Assembly: GCA_907163375.1 (NCBI GenBank)
Contig: CAJQUW010016957.1
Span: forward strand, 248,001 to 312,000
Source of the DNA: Prostheceraeus crozeri
Taxonomy: Eukaryota > Platyhelminthes > Polycladida > Euryleptidae
DNA length: 64,000 nt
Direction: 5' to 3'
Part shown: positions 23,767-35,319 of the stretch, one piece after another
Position numbering within the stretch: the stretch's first letter is position 1
How the letters are laid out: the number at the start of each line of letters is the position of its first letter
Notes under the pieces: generated by a model
What the model saw: only the letters and a program-made list of their open reading frames with translations
Database searches by the model: none
What the model was told of the DNA's origin: nothing
Translations under genes and position numbers: made by a program

Positions 23767-25271
23767 TTCATAATATTTTTTCATCTTTATCCTTAGGATT
23801 TCCTCTTTTCGGTCATGATAAATTCAAATTAATCTAACAAAGTTTTCTGCATGAAAACTTTAGCTCATGTCAGAAAAAGTACCAAAAATTCCTGTCCCAA
23901 GCAAGATACTCTTTCTTCGGAAAGAAATTTCGTTGTGATCTACTCAAATTATGCATATAAAGTTATAGATCAAGTGAATGCGCATGAACCGCAGTTTTAA
24001 CCTGACTATAATTCATGATTGCATTTGCATTATTTTGGGATATTTTTCAATTAGCCTTTGTCCTCCAAATATTGTCTTCTCACCGGTGCACATTTCGCAA
24101 CTTAGAAATGACGTTCTAACTTTTTTTATACGACAAAATACATCATTTGTAAGTCCAGTTGTCGCATCATAGCGAAGAATCAACCATGGATCATCACATA
24201 ATTGAGCAATTGAATTTTATGAAAATGACCTGTGTTCTATTGACCAGACTATTTTGATTTTTCTCAAAATTTCAAATTGTTGCTGAAATCACATTTTATC
24301 CGGATCTCATGAAACTCACAGAATTATCAAGAACCATAATGTTGTCATGCATGCGAAATTTTGTTTGAAAAGACGATGATTATCAGTTCAAAATCTCGTA
24401 AAACTGTAGAATCTGACCGACACCACAAAATTATTGGTCAGAAGATAACTGGTAATGCAAATACGAAACTTGTGAAAATACTCATCTGGTGTTGTCGCCA
24501 CTATGACTTTAGGATTGAGCGTGAAAAATTGACCATATATGCAAATTTTCAAAGAAAATGAAATTGCAAAGTTGAAAAGACAAGAATGGCCGAAAATGTT
24601 GTTTTATAAAATGGATTTACTCATGAAGCATTTTTGTGTACCTTATGCACATTATCATTGCCTTATGCACATACCGGTATCAGATCAGTTTCATTTTTGA
24701 TCCTTCACAATTAGCCTATATTTCTCAGTACCTGTCTTTCAATACTCTGAAACGCGATGCATTCAGTTATGTTATTCTGCTATTCTCCTATAACTGCACA
24801 AACTCACTTTCGTTTAATTGAAATACTCATTTTGAGGCTGAAATGTGTGAATGAATGGCAGACAGCGATTCTATTTTAAAAGGTCACAAGGCACAATCGT
24901 TGGACGGTAGAATTATTAATTTGAAAGTTCTGAGCAAAAGTTATTCATTTGGATGTCCTTTGTGCTCCAAAACACTGGAGGATGTCTGTACATCGTCTTT
25001 GGTGTCTTCATCTTGCGCCAGGGCTTTTAAAAAAAATTTACAACTGCACAAAATTTAGCATTTCGACTTTGGCTTCTGCGCTGCAGATAAATCGCAGTAA
25101 TATAATGAATCTGATGAGCGTAAGGATTTCTTAACTCATAAATTTTGATTTTTTATCATCAGAGTGTCATGATTCGCTTTCAAAGTTAACAGAATATCGG
25201 CATGTGATTGGCTCTTCATTTGCGCGATAACTTTGTTCTAGACGACGATCGAAGTCAACTGAGGTCAACTC
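23767..25271 (+). repeat. Unclassified 1.5-kb dispersed repeat, copy 1
   Basis: This stretch matches 37310-38815 over its whole length in the same orientation, at roughly 95% by eye. The boundaries are sharp, beginning at TTCATAATATT and ending at GGTCAACTC. No inverted ends, poly(A) tail or known protein motif was seen. Two open frames recur in both copies: one starting MFEKTMII and one starting MADS and containing a GCPLCSKT pair of cysteines. With so little divergence between copies, shared frames are weak evidence for coding. Orientation is given relative to these frames. Confidence 0.8.
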
Positions 25272-25600
25272 CAATTGATGGTCAGGAACAGGAGGCTGTT
25301 ACTAATGGTCATGGATTCTTGTCATCTCTGTTCTCTTTTACCACAAAACTATTCTTGTGGTGACCGGTTTTTAGCTTATAAACTGAAATGTAATTTATGT
25401 CTTGATTTCTATATAGGTCAAACTAACCGCCCGTTTACCAAACTCTATATATACTCGTGTATTAAGACCGTGTGCGGTGGTTGTGCGTTTCATGTATCAG
25501 TGCTAATCACGCAAATAGAATGGAATATCTTTATTCGTCTCACTTGGTGAAAATCGGTAAACACGTGACAATTGAAGAAAAAAGGCACAATATTTGATCA
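25272..25600 (+). mobile_element. Penelope-like element E, endonuclease fragment
   Basis: The plus strand encodes YKLKCNLCLDFYIGQTNRPF, which is the GIY-YIG core of a PLE endonuclease preceded by its cysteine pair. A conserved NYSCGDRFLAYK lead-in is also present. The fragment is short and broken. It lies between the 1.5-kb repeat and the 3' end of a CR1-type LINE. Confidence 0.7.
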
Positions 25601-28560
25601 AAGTTTACAATATTTGATAAAACTCTCGCTAAATCTCTTGTTTTTGGCAAAGGTGGGTAACAAAGCTTGTCTACAACGAGTTTGGCGTTTACTTTCGTTA
25701 ATAGTAAACATTTCTCTCAAAGGATGTGCCGAACAGGCACTAACAGAACACATCAGTTTCAAGCAAATTGAGTCTGCTGCTTCTGACAGATGGAAAACCA
25801 GTTGAGGACCCCATGATTCGAAAAACACGATGTTCAATTGCAAGCAACTTGGAAAAAAGACACTTAGGAGCATTGCACAATACCGGATAGCTGAATAAAA
25901 TAAGAGATCGTATAAAAGCGCAGTAAGCTAAAAACATATACTTTTCACTGCAACCAGATCTGCGCAAATGAATGATAACAAAAATCCTTTTGCAAGCTTT
26001 GCTAACAAGCATTGCTAACAACAGACTTGATATGGTCATTCCATCTCATATCCTCACGAAACGCAACACCTAGAAATGACATGCACTTCACAGTACTCAT
26101 GACACCAGTATCATACTGGACAAAGTCATCTTCTTAATAGAAATATTCATAACATTGCACTTAGAAAAATTCAACGGCAAAGCCACAGATCTGGGCCAAC
26201 TGACAATATGATCGAATTCAGCCTGTAAACAATCATCTGCAGCATCTCGGATGAAGTGCAGAACAGAAACGTCATCAGCATATTTGATATACATGTACAC
26301 ACTATTGGAGCAGACCGGCGCGAGACTATTGAAATCCAAGCAAAATAAAACTGGCCCCAACACGCTTCCCTGCGGCACCCCGCTGGTTACATCAGCCCAA
26401 CAAGATGTGGAATCATTCATGACAACGCGTTGCTTTCTAGAAGAAAGAAAACTTGATACAATATTACATAAATATCTTGGCAACAGAAAGGAATCACAAG
26501 CTCTCAAAATGTATTCATGACATAGTTTATCAAACGCCTTTGAGAAGTCTAAGGCCAAAACACGGACAGATCCTAAAGCTTTATCTAGAAACTGAACAAT
26601 TTTATGATGCGCAATAACAAATGCGCATGTAGCACCAGATCCGGGCCGAGGAATGTATGCGAACTGAAGAGGATCAATTACATGCTTAACAATAGGTAGA
26701 ATAAATTTCACACACAACAATTTCTCAAAAACTTTTGAGATTGATGGCAAAATCGAGATAGGTCGAAAATCATACAAATTCTTGGGCTGTTTACATTTGG
26801 GCACAGGTATTACATTGGAATACTTAAAGCATTCATGAAAATAACTAATAGATAAACATCTGTTAAACAAATGTGTTACAGCATCACATAAAAAATCAGC
26901 ACAGTTACGTAGTACCCAAGAAGGCACACCATCAACCCCACCAGCCTTATTGGGAAGACGACGAAGAAATGGGTACACATCCATAGAGGAAAGAATAGGA
27001 ACGTATGCTGAATCTGAGGACACATCGGCGTATACAGAATTATCATAGCTCTGAGTCTGAAAATTTGACGCTAAGTATTTGCAGAAATCTTCAGCAGAGA
27101 ACTGCAAGTTGTCAGATCGTGATATGGAGTATCTTCCGATGGCACGAAGTGAAGACCTTTGAGTTCTCTGGTATGGATAATAACTTCCTCGCGCAAACGA
27201 AGATACTTCTCATGCTAGTTGTTGTGATAAGCTCGGTCTCGATCGTCTATCAACACATTCAGGGATGGTTTCATCCACTTGGGCTCCGTAGGTCCTATAC
27301 GAATCGTGCGCAAAGGAAAATATGCCGCATAAATGCGAGATATAGTTTCCAAGAAACAAGAAGCAGCTGCGTCGAGATCAGGAATTTGCGCAAGGAACAA
27401 GAACGAATTGAAGCTGGAGATTGACTGATGAAACCTGGCAAGGTTGGAACGGGAGAACTTCCGTACTTTGATCTTCTTTGTCAAATTGGGTTTGAGAGAT
27501 GATGGTCTCCAAACAACTTTGTGATCAGATCTGCCGACAGACCTTCGCGAAATTGGTAAGAATCTGATCAAGACAATGCTCACCTCTAGTGGAACTCCTA
27601 ACGACAGGAACAAGCTGCGTAAGATCAGTAAGAGATGTTGACGAAGCTGATGAAAATCTCCACATAAGATAAGGTGAAGGTCACAACCATAAATCAACAG
27701 ATTTATGGTCAATGATTTCAGTTGTCCGAGAAATCGCGTCTTGGTGTTTGGATGAATCACTCCAGAAAGGATGATATAAAGAAATCATCAAGAGAAGAAA
27801 TTCTTTCACATAAAGGACGAGAAACTTGGTTAGGCAAGACGATGAAGATGGAATATCCTCCAAGTTGATCACAGTACACGACAAGGAATCACGAATATAG
27901 CATATCATTCCACCTCCACCGCGGTCTCGTCGGTCTTGGCGGAAAACATTGTATGATTCAATTGCCACTGCCGAATCGGGATGGCTGTCATTCAACCATG
28001 ATTCCGTGAAGACGCACAAATCCGGATTCTGGTCACCGAGAAGTAGACAACACTCATCCATCTTGTTAAATACCGACCTGACATTCGTAAGAATTAACGA
28101 GGGATAAGAATTGTGAGGCCTTGATCGTCTCAACTTGATGGTACGAGGAACCGGAACAAGATATCTCTGCCTGCGACTATCTTCATCACAGTCTTCCTGC
28201 AGCTTGTTACTCTTTGTTCTGTTTTCGTTAACATAATCGATTTTCCGAAGAGCACACGGACGTTGACATTTCTCGGCTGGGCTTGAATTGCCCACAGGAA
28301 AGAGAGAGAAGCCGCGAGCGGGAATCCATCTCTGAGGCACGACGTGTGATATGCACCGGAATAGGATTTCCACGGTCTTCAACATTAGGGAAAAGTAACG
28401 ATGGCTGTGCTGTATGCGCAGAATTGTGTGAATGCATGTGTACATGTGACGCATTCGAGGGAGGCTCTTCATGGACCAAAGAAGCACGGTGCGGAGGAGA
28501 AAACTGATCCGAGTTGGGAAACTCCGGAGAGTAATCGCGATTTTTCTGTCGTACTTACTT
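25601..28560 (-). mobile_element. CR1-type LINE 1
   Basis: Minus strand, 5' end near 28560. After a low-complexity N-terminal region comes the endonuclease: LILTNVRSVFNKMDE, CVFTESWLND, DRRDRGGGGMICYIRD and later SDHKVVWRP. The reverse transcriptase (27107-26097) has NKAGGVDGVPSWVL, YDFRPISILPSISKVFEKLL, LALDFSKAFDKL, TSGVPQGSVLGPVLF and IKYADDVSVLH with the DD pair intact. Below 26040 the C-terminal thumb continues in other frames (CNAPKCLFSKLLAIEHRVFRI). There are about four frame changes. The reverse transcriptase block itself is open over 336 codons. Confidence 0.88.
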
Positions 28561-28604
28561 TTTGTGATTTTGAATGCATCTCACCGGTGGCTTGACTTCG
28601 AACA

Positions 28605-29353
28605 ATGACATCCAGAAAGAATAGCGAAGCATTGGTCAATACTGTCTGTCACGCTTGCAATGGTGCCATGGCATAGAAAGCGACTTCATATCGTGTAATC
28701 TTTGCTGCAAGGCCTTCCATTTGCGAAAAGAGGTCTCTTCTGTCCCAGCCAGTGTTGGTAAAGCAACTTTATCTTTAGACAATATAACCTATGCCTGCGA
28801 CACTTTCAAGTCTATCAATATCTATGATCTGTTTGTGCGTTTTGGCAAGCTTGAGTCAGAATTGCGTAGCTTGCGGGAACAACTAGAGATGAAAAACAGA
28901 ACAGAAATGGTAACTGTCATACATGAAACCTTGAAAGAACAAACTGAGCGACAAGAGAAGAAGAACAATGTAATGGCATTCGGCCTGCAAGAATCGGATG
29001 AAGATAATGAATGGGATCATGACACTTCCGAAGTTGAGAAACTGTGTGATGTGTTGTCTATTCCCAAGAACACTATTACTTCCATTTCACGTGTTGGAAA
29101 GCCAGGAAGGAAGCCGAGACCAATAAAACTTGTGTTTTATGATAGTTACTGCAAACGGCAAGCATTGAGGCGAGCATGGAAGTTGAAGGCGCATAATGCA
29201 ACAAAGCAAACCCGAATTTATCTTCGACATGATCTAACTCGTATGCAAATGGAACTGGAAAAAGTATTGCTGGAAGAATTTCAGCGTAGAAGGAGACAAG
29301 GCGAAGACGTTGTTCTACGAAAAGGAAGAATAGTTTGTAAGTCTCTTAATTGA
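28605..29353 (+). CDS. CR1 LINE ORF1 protein (nucleic-acid binding)
   Basis: ATG at 28605 opens MTSRKNSEALVNTVCHACNG, the first cysteines of a PHD-like zinc motif. A frame change near 28670 leads into SCNLCCKAFHLRKEV, which supplies the rest of it. Then come a coiled-coil stretch (about 28840-28970: LESELRSLREQLEMK) and an RRM-like domain with NNVMAFGLQESDED, ISRVGKPGRKPRPIK and LVFYDSYCKRQ. That layout is usual for CR1 and L2 ORF1 proteins, which bind the element's RNA. The stop is UGA at 29351, and the same frame stays open beyond it. Confidence 0.75.
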
Positions 29354-32300
29354 CTAACACAGACTCCTTCACCATCACTTTGCTATTTTAACGCTCGCTC
29401 GATCACAAACAAGATTGATGAAATCATGGCATTTTCCTCAAAATATTCACCAGATGTTATTTGTACTACGGAATCGTGGTGTGACAGTCTAACTTGTGAT
29501 GAATCTGTAAATCTACCACAGTATATTTTGTATCGTGCCGATCGTACTAATGGTATGAAGGGTGGCGGTATCGTCTGCTGGATTCGCTCATCTTTCTCTA
29601 CCAGCATGGTTTTCTGTGAATCTATCTACAGCGATGTTGAACTTCTAATCACTCGAATTTCCTACAAAGCTTTTCATTCCTTACTGGTTTTACTGCACTT
29701 CCCTCATGGCGGAACTTTGAGTATTGAACGACAGAGACATTTATGTGACTATGTGATCTCTACAACGGATGATTATCTAGAACGCTATCCAGGCTCAGCG
29801 ATCTATCTTGCTGGTGATTTCAATCATGTGGATTCCTCCCCTTTTGAGATTGCTTTTGGAATTGAAAATATCGTGTTCAATCCAACAAGAATGAATGCTA
29901 TTTTGGATCTGGTTCTCATTCCGGATCAATATGCTGATCTATATTCAAAACCTATGTACTTTCCACCTTTTGGTATGAGCGACCACAATGTCATTCTGAT
30001 AAAACCAACGCGTAAATTCTGTTTTCACTCATCCTTCATAAAAGTGATTGACTATCGAGAATCCTTCTTAAATCAGGCTCGCGTGTATCTTTCATCTATA
30101 GATTGGACTAACATGGTAGATGTAATGAAAAAATAGACGTCTTAGGTCAATAAATCATATAATACTCCCAAATTTTCGAATGTCTCTTTCTCAAGGGTAT
30201 GAAATCACACTGAAAGTGGACAAATTATCTTACAAACAACTAACATAGTACAAAATTCAAACACAAATAACTCAGAGGTCCTACTTCTCATACTAAATAA
30301 ACATTGATATCTGGGCGATACTTAGAAATGAAATCCTTCTCAGATATCTTCCACTCAATCGTATTAGCAAATCCTTTAAAATAAAGGGAGTCACAAATGA
30401 AAGGTCAGGTAACATACAATTGAATGAAAGCAAAAGAAGACATAGAAAAGAAACAAACAGAAAACAAGTATATTTAAGGGTACCGTTCATTAATGATTTC
30501 CAGGCAACTAAGATAAGAAAAGAGTTTAAAAGTTTCCAGCATCATTTGTTTGATTTGAAGCCAGTATTTGTGACCCAGCCTAATTTGAAAAGAAGTGTTT
30601 CATTTAAAGAAAAATTATTTTGTGCTAGTAATTGTTTGTGTAAGAATAATAATTATTGTTACATGAAAAATGTTGTTTATCAGTTGACATGTAATTTGTG
30701 TGAAAGTTTTTATATCGGTGAGACTTTTCGTTCTTTTCGTCAACGTATGCATGAGCATCTTACAACTGATTCGAGTTTATTTCATAAACATTTTGTTAAA
30801 ACTCATGGTATGTCACCTGACCTTTCATTTGTGACCCCTTTTATTTTAAAGCGAGGATTTGCTAATACGATTGAGCGGAAGATATCTGAGAAGGATTTCA
30901 TTTCTAAGTATCGCCCAGATATCAATGTTTATTTAGTATGAGAAGTAGGACTCTGAGTTATTTGTGTTTGAATTTTGTACTATGTTAGTTGTTTGTAAGA
31001 TAATTTGCCCACTGTCAGTGTGATTTCATACCCTTGAGAAAGAGACATTCGAAAATTTGGGAGTATTATATGATTTATTGCCCTAAGACGTCTATTTTTT
31101 CATTACATCTACCATAACAACATAGGTCAATGGCGAATTACCACAATTGACTAACATCCTCGAGAATTTGGACCTTGACAATGCATGTAAAGCATTCTAC
31201 GTATTCTTGAAGAACGCCATCGAACTCTTTCCAACGGATGTTGTTAAAAGGAAAACCAGTGACAAGCCCTGGATTACTAATGTAATCAAAACCATGATAA
31301 ATAAGAGATACAAAGCCTATCGGGACAAAAACTGGCCCTTGTTTTACCATTACAGGGATAAAGTCAAAAAAATGATATATCCTGCGAAACAAAGTTGGAG
31401 CAAGACTTATTTGCGAGCAAATACTATTTGGGATTTGCACAAGGTTGTCACGAATCATACCAGTGAGAGTGGTGATTGGTTGCAGCAGTGTGACTCCGAT
31501 AGAAACATCAGCGACATTTTAGAGGATGTTAACCATCAAATCTTCTCTGAATTGATAAACGATCCTATTGAATATCGTCCTCTTCCCATTATTATACCGT
31601 TCCAATTTTCTGAAAAAGAAGTCAAAGCTCACCTTGAGAATGTCAATCCAAAATCATCTTATGGCTCTGATTCTATTTCTTCGATGGTATGGTCAAAACT
31701 TGCTTCAGTCCTTACGCAGCCCTTAACGGTTTTATACAACAAATGCCTCAAAATTGCTGATCTACCCCTACAATGGAAAAGTGCAGATGTCTTACCATTT
31801 CCTAAAAAAAAGCCCCCAACTATCAAAAATGTTCGGCCCATCTCCCTATTACCGATTCCCGAGCGTATTTTCGAGAGACTCTTATTGAAACGTGTTGGAC
31901 ATTGCTTTTCGGACAAGTATGACTCATGTCAATATGGTTTCCGCAAGATGAGCTCTACGACATGTGTTCTAATCAATGTTGAGAACTTCATATCATCCAG
32001 TTTGCAAGATAAATATGTTGCCGCATGCCATGTACTGTCGATTGACCTCATGAAAGGCTTTGATAAACTTTCACACAAACTCTTGATCGAGAAGATGTAC
32101 AAATCTGATTTGATTTCTTGTCCAATTTATGTCTCATTTGTCTCAGAGAACACAGCGCATACGGTGGAATAATCGTTACAGCCATACCGTTAATGTCCCC
32201 AGTGGCATTCCACAGGGTTCGTCAATTGGCCCTGTAGCCTTTGGGTTCTTCATCTCTGACTTAACGATCGACAATTGTGATACAATCCTGACTAAATACG

Positions 32301-32965
32301 CTGATGATATTCTCCTCGTTAGTAAAATCAGAAAAAATATCATTGCCAGCCCTGTTAATATCGCTTTCTCGGAAGTTATTTCTTGGACTACTGACAACAG
32401 CATGTTTATTAAAGAAGAAAAATGCAAGCAAATGTTTATATCATTATCAGGCAAATATAACTCTGAAAATCTTCGTCTTCCACAAATTTCTATGTCATCT
32501 GATTTCAAATTCTTAGGAGTCCAGTTTGACAAAACCCTGAATTGGTCCAACCATATCCGAACTATTTCCAAGAAAGCCTCCTCAAGAATTTCTGCGTTGA
32601 GAAGATTAAAACCCTTCCTTTCTGAAGGTGACTTGACCACTGCTTACAATGCTTATATACGCAGCATCCTCGAATACTCGGCTCCACTTTTCGTCGGGAT
32701 TGGTCCTTCACTTTCTGACATTCTAGAGAAAGTTCAATCCAGATCGCATCGTTTGATATGCGGTACATCCAAATGCACTTGTGAAAATTGTGTACTCTTG
32801 GACTTTCGAAGACTATCTTTAGCTTCCAAATTATTCCTATCGCTAGTGAATGAGACTCATCATCCGTTGAATCATATCAGTCCTGATGTCAACAAGAACT
32901 CAAAAACTTTCCGTATGCCTCATTGCAATTCAGCAATGAGATCAAGATCTTCCTTATTTGCATGA
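29354..32965 (+). CDS. CR1 LINE ORF2: endonuclease and reverse transcriptase
   Basis: The frame is open directly after the ORF1 UGA. The endonuclease (29380-30050) has CYFNARSITNKIDEI, CTTESWCDS, GGGIVCWIRSS, IYLAGDFNHVDSS and GMSDHNVIL. After the inserted PLE the protein resumes near 31113. The reverse transcriptase has NPKSSYGSDSISS, NVRPISLLPIPERIFERLLL, CQYGFRKMSST, LSIDLMKGFDKL, VPSGIPQGSSIGPVAFG and LTKYADDILLV, with the catalytic DD present. One frame change lies near 32150. The C-terminal thumb runs to the stop at 32965. The first Met in frame is at 29426, after the start of the endonuclease domain, which argues against ordinary initiation there. Confidence 0.85.
30116..31112 (+). mobile_element. 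Penelope-like element A, copy 2, with inverted 5' arm
   Basis: The right part (30419-31112) is the plus-strand endonuclease end: VYLRVPFINDFQATKIRK, CASNCLCKNNNYC and the GIY-YIG core YQLTCNLCESFYIGETFRS, followed by the 3' tail. The left part (30116-30418) is the same 3' tail in reverse. The copy therefore begins with GTAGATGTAATG and ends with its exact inverse, CATTACATCTAC. Such partly inverted copies are characteristic of Penelope-like elements. The coding part is open for 173 codons. It is inserted in CR1-type LINE 2 and is closely related to the copy at 3845-4725. Confidence 0.88.
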
Positions 32966-33125
32966 TTTGCACACATAACAGCGGAATTTTCTAGTTTCAT
33001 TTTGTTGATAATTTGTTATGCTCTTATTTTCTGTAGCGCTTATTCTTTGTATTTTTATAACCTCACGATTTTCATTATTGAGGTGTTCGAGGAAATAAAC
33101 GGCTAATATTATTGTTATTATTATT

Positions 33126-34800
33126 ATAATGAGCATAGAAGAGATTTGATAAATAAGAACAAAAGAAATGCCCTTTACGAACACGGTATTAAAGTGCACC
33201 AGTTCAATGACATTTCCATCTCTCACTTCGACATTGTTATTATGGACAAAAGTCATAGCGTAGTGGACTGCAGACTGACCGAAGATCGATTGATTTAATC
33301 TCTTGCACCAGCCATGAACCGCAAATACGAGCTCCCAAGTTTCTAACTACTCAGTACTTGAACTCTGTTTCTTTCCATATTTAATGTGGGTCATCAAATA
33401 CTGTTGTACAGAAGTCGGCCCATCGAAGTGTCAGTGGCACGAAGCGTTGGCCTTTTATTGCTTATACTTATTTTAGCTTACCATCGGTCATATAAATATA
33501 AAGGAGAGAAAGTGATTTTTTTCACCATGACCATGAGGTCAACTCTCATACCATCGGTGTGTCGTATTGTATTCGTCGTATCGTATGTGACAATTGTATT
33601 CGCAGCTCGTGAAATGTTCAGCTTCAGAGATAAGACTGATGACCTTAGAAGACCGATCCTTAGGTTTTTTGAACAACATCTTTGAAAGAAGATGAAACAA
33701 ATGACTTCTAAATATAATGACACTTAAGAAGTCCATGGATGAAGCAAATCAGTGCATGAACTGATCGCAATGGATGCGGGTGCTACGGCAGAATACATCA
33801 TCCATGCTGTCCAAGAAAATTTTGATAAATTTTATATTTTCAGAATGCTCGTAACATTGGCATTATGAATATCAGATCTGATAAGTTTCTGAGGAAAACG
33901 TATTGTGATGTTCAATCTCCCACTACAGTAGACAATCCTCTTTTGAAGTTGTCGAGGGGCATTTGCCGCCGCTAAAATCGTGTTCTGTCTGAGCGACCTA
34001 CGGCTTCTCTTCAATGGTGGAGGGGCAAAACCGAAAAACCGTAGGTATACTTCTATTCTCCCCCCACCACATTTTTCAGGTTTTCCAAATTCATCTAAAT
34101 TCGCCCAAGTTAGTCACATTGGGTTTAGAATAGACTTGATCTGACTTTATCACTGAGTGACATTACAACACGACTGAAAAGTCTAACTTGAACCCTGGGT
34201 GGTCCACTGGATACTCAGTTAGAATACAAGGTACAGCTGTGATCATGAACTTGGTGGGATTGTTGTCTACAGACAAATGACGAGCAGTTGTCTAATTCTG
34301 AGGCTGTAAATGTTCTACAAGTCAGATAAGAGGAGTTTTACACACTCAACGCTATGCGACGTTAGTGAGAACAAGGAGGAGCAAGATAAGATCACTGACG
34401 AATAGAAGTGGCAAACCGTAAACCGTTCTATGTCTGAAAGGGCCTTCATGCGAGAATCACGTTCACTGCACGTGATGTGGGGATCAGAGTGGCACATTGT
34501 CAAAAGGCTAAGGGATTTATGCAACAGCTTGTTTAGTTTTTGTTCCAATGTCATTTCAATCTGAGAAAACCGGACATATTTCCCAATGATATTTTTAGAA
34601 ATTGATGAATAATAGCACATAAGGAAGAACACAGTGACATACACTTTAGTCTGAAACGATCATAAGATACTCCGCCGCATTGTTAGCAGCATCTATTTGC
34701 TGATTTCTTGACTGAGAAGACTGTGATGCTTTGTACTCGTGTACAAGGAGGAGAGGAGAGAAGAGGAGGAGGAGAAGGAGGTCCTTAATTTGATTGTATA
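33126..34800. other. Non-coding neighbourhood of the TRAF-like gene, later duplicated
   Basis: No confident gene. Two stretches are repeated elsewhere: 33530-33840 matches 38803-39085, and 34050-34380 matches 41345-41680 (shared words include ACATTTTTCA and GTACAGCTGTGATCATGAAC). A 99-codon open frame at 33386-33685 overlaps the first but resembles nothing I know. A purine-rich run of GGAGGA/GAGAAG words lies at about 34745-34785. Confidence 0.5.
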
Positions 34801-34831
34801 TTGATTTATTCCATCTATTTCTATTAATAAT

Positions 34832-35266
34832 ATGTGTGCAGCCTTTAGCCCAACTTACCACGCGGAGGTCAGTCTGCGAGAGAAAACCCGAACCAGTCTG
34901 GAAAGTAGAATGACCGATAGCTTCTCAAAGAACTTCGAAAATGGAAGGCCACAGCCTGTATCAGACGCGGACTTTCTCAAGTGTCAGAAGTGCGACAATC
35001 TCCTCTTCAATGCAATGATGGTCGTTGAATGTGGATGCAGATACTGTGAGCGGCCTTGTTATCAAGAAGTGTTGGAAAGTGGACGTTGCATCGGCAATAC
35101 TCATCAATGCTCTCACAACATAAACGGTGTTGTCGACAAGGGAACTCGCCGTGCAGTGCTGAACTTGGAAGTGCACTGCATCCACGGCTGCGGATACCAA
35201 GCACGACTGAGGGACCATGAGTTTCACATCAACTTTTGTCCAATCACTGCTTCATCTTCTCATTGA
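34832..35266 (+). CDS. Short RING / TRAF-type zinc-finger protein
   Basis: The 144-residue frame has a RING-like cluster: CQKC, then after about a dozen residues ECGCRYC, ERPC and later HQC, with the usual RING histidine replaced by cysteine. A TRAF-type finger follows (VHCIHGCGYQARLRDHEFH ending in C). TRAF proteins use this pairing in ubiquitin signalling. The coiled coil and MATH domain of full TRAFs are absent: the frame stops after the first finger. A poly(A) signal AATAAA lies at 35302. ATG at 34910 gives a shorter alternative start. A polypyrimidine tract ending in GTGTGCAG before 34842 could be a splice acceptor for an unseen upstream exon. Likely a host gene or recent gene fragment. 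Confidence 0.6.
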   Translation: MCAAFSPTYHAEVSLREKTRTSLESRMTDSFSKNFENGRPQPVSDADFLKCQKCDNLLFNAMMVVECGCRYCERPCYQEVLESGRCIGNTHQCSHNINGVVDKGTRRAVLNLEVHCIHGCGYQARLRDHEFHINFCPITASSSH

Positions 35267-35301
35267 AATATTCCGACTGTCCGTTGAAAAAGTTGGAAAA
35301 A

Positions 35302-35307
35302 TAAAAT
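35302..35307 (+). terminator. Poly(A) signal of the TRAF-like gene
   Basis: AATAAA lies about 35 bp after the stop codon of the TRAF-like frame. The same signal is kept in the duplicate near 39226. Confidence 0.6.
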
Positions 35308-35319
35308 ACTGAATTGAAA

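Larger units (their letters stand above)
28600..33125 (+). mobile_element. CR1-type LINE 2, near full length, interrupted by a PLE
   Basis: A two-gene CR1-clade LINE lies on the plus strand: ORF1 (28605-29353), then ORF2 with endonuclease and reverse transcriptase (29354 to 32965). A 3' tail ends in ATTATT repeats near 33100-33127, the microsatellite-type end typical of CR1/L2 LINEs. It begins within about 50 bp of the 5' end of CR1-type LINE 1, which points the other way. A PLE copy (30116-31112) sits between the endonuclease and reverse transcriptase parts. Only a few other breaks are visible, so it is one of the better-kept elements here. Confidence 0.9.

Noticed and set aside
25108-25130. 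CTGATGAGCG word in the 1.5-kb repeat, considered as a hammerhead core
   Set aside because: No GAAA partner and no stem at the right distance in either copy.
33386-33685. 99-codon plus-strand frame considered as a signal-peptide protein
   Set aside because: The duplicate at 38816-39085 covers only its second half and does not keep it intact, and no known family matches.
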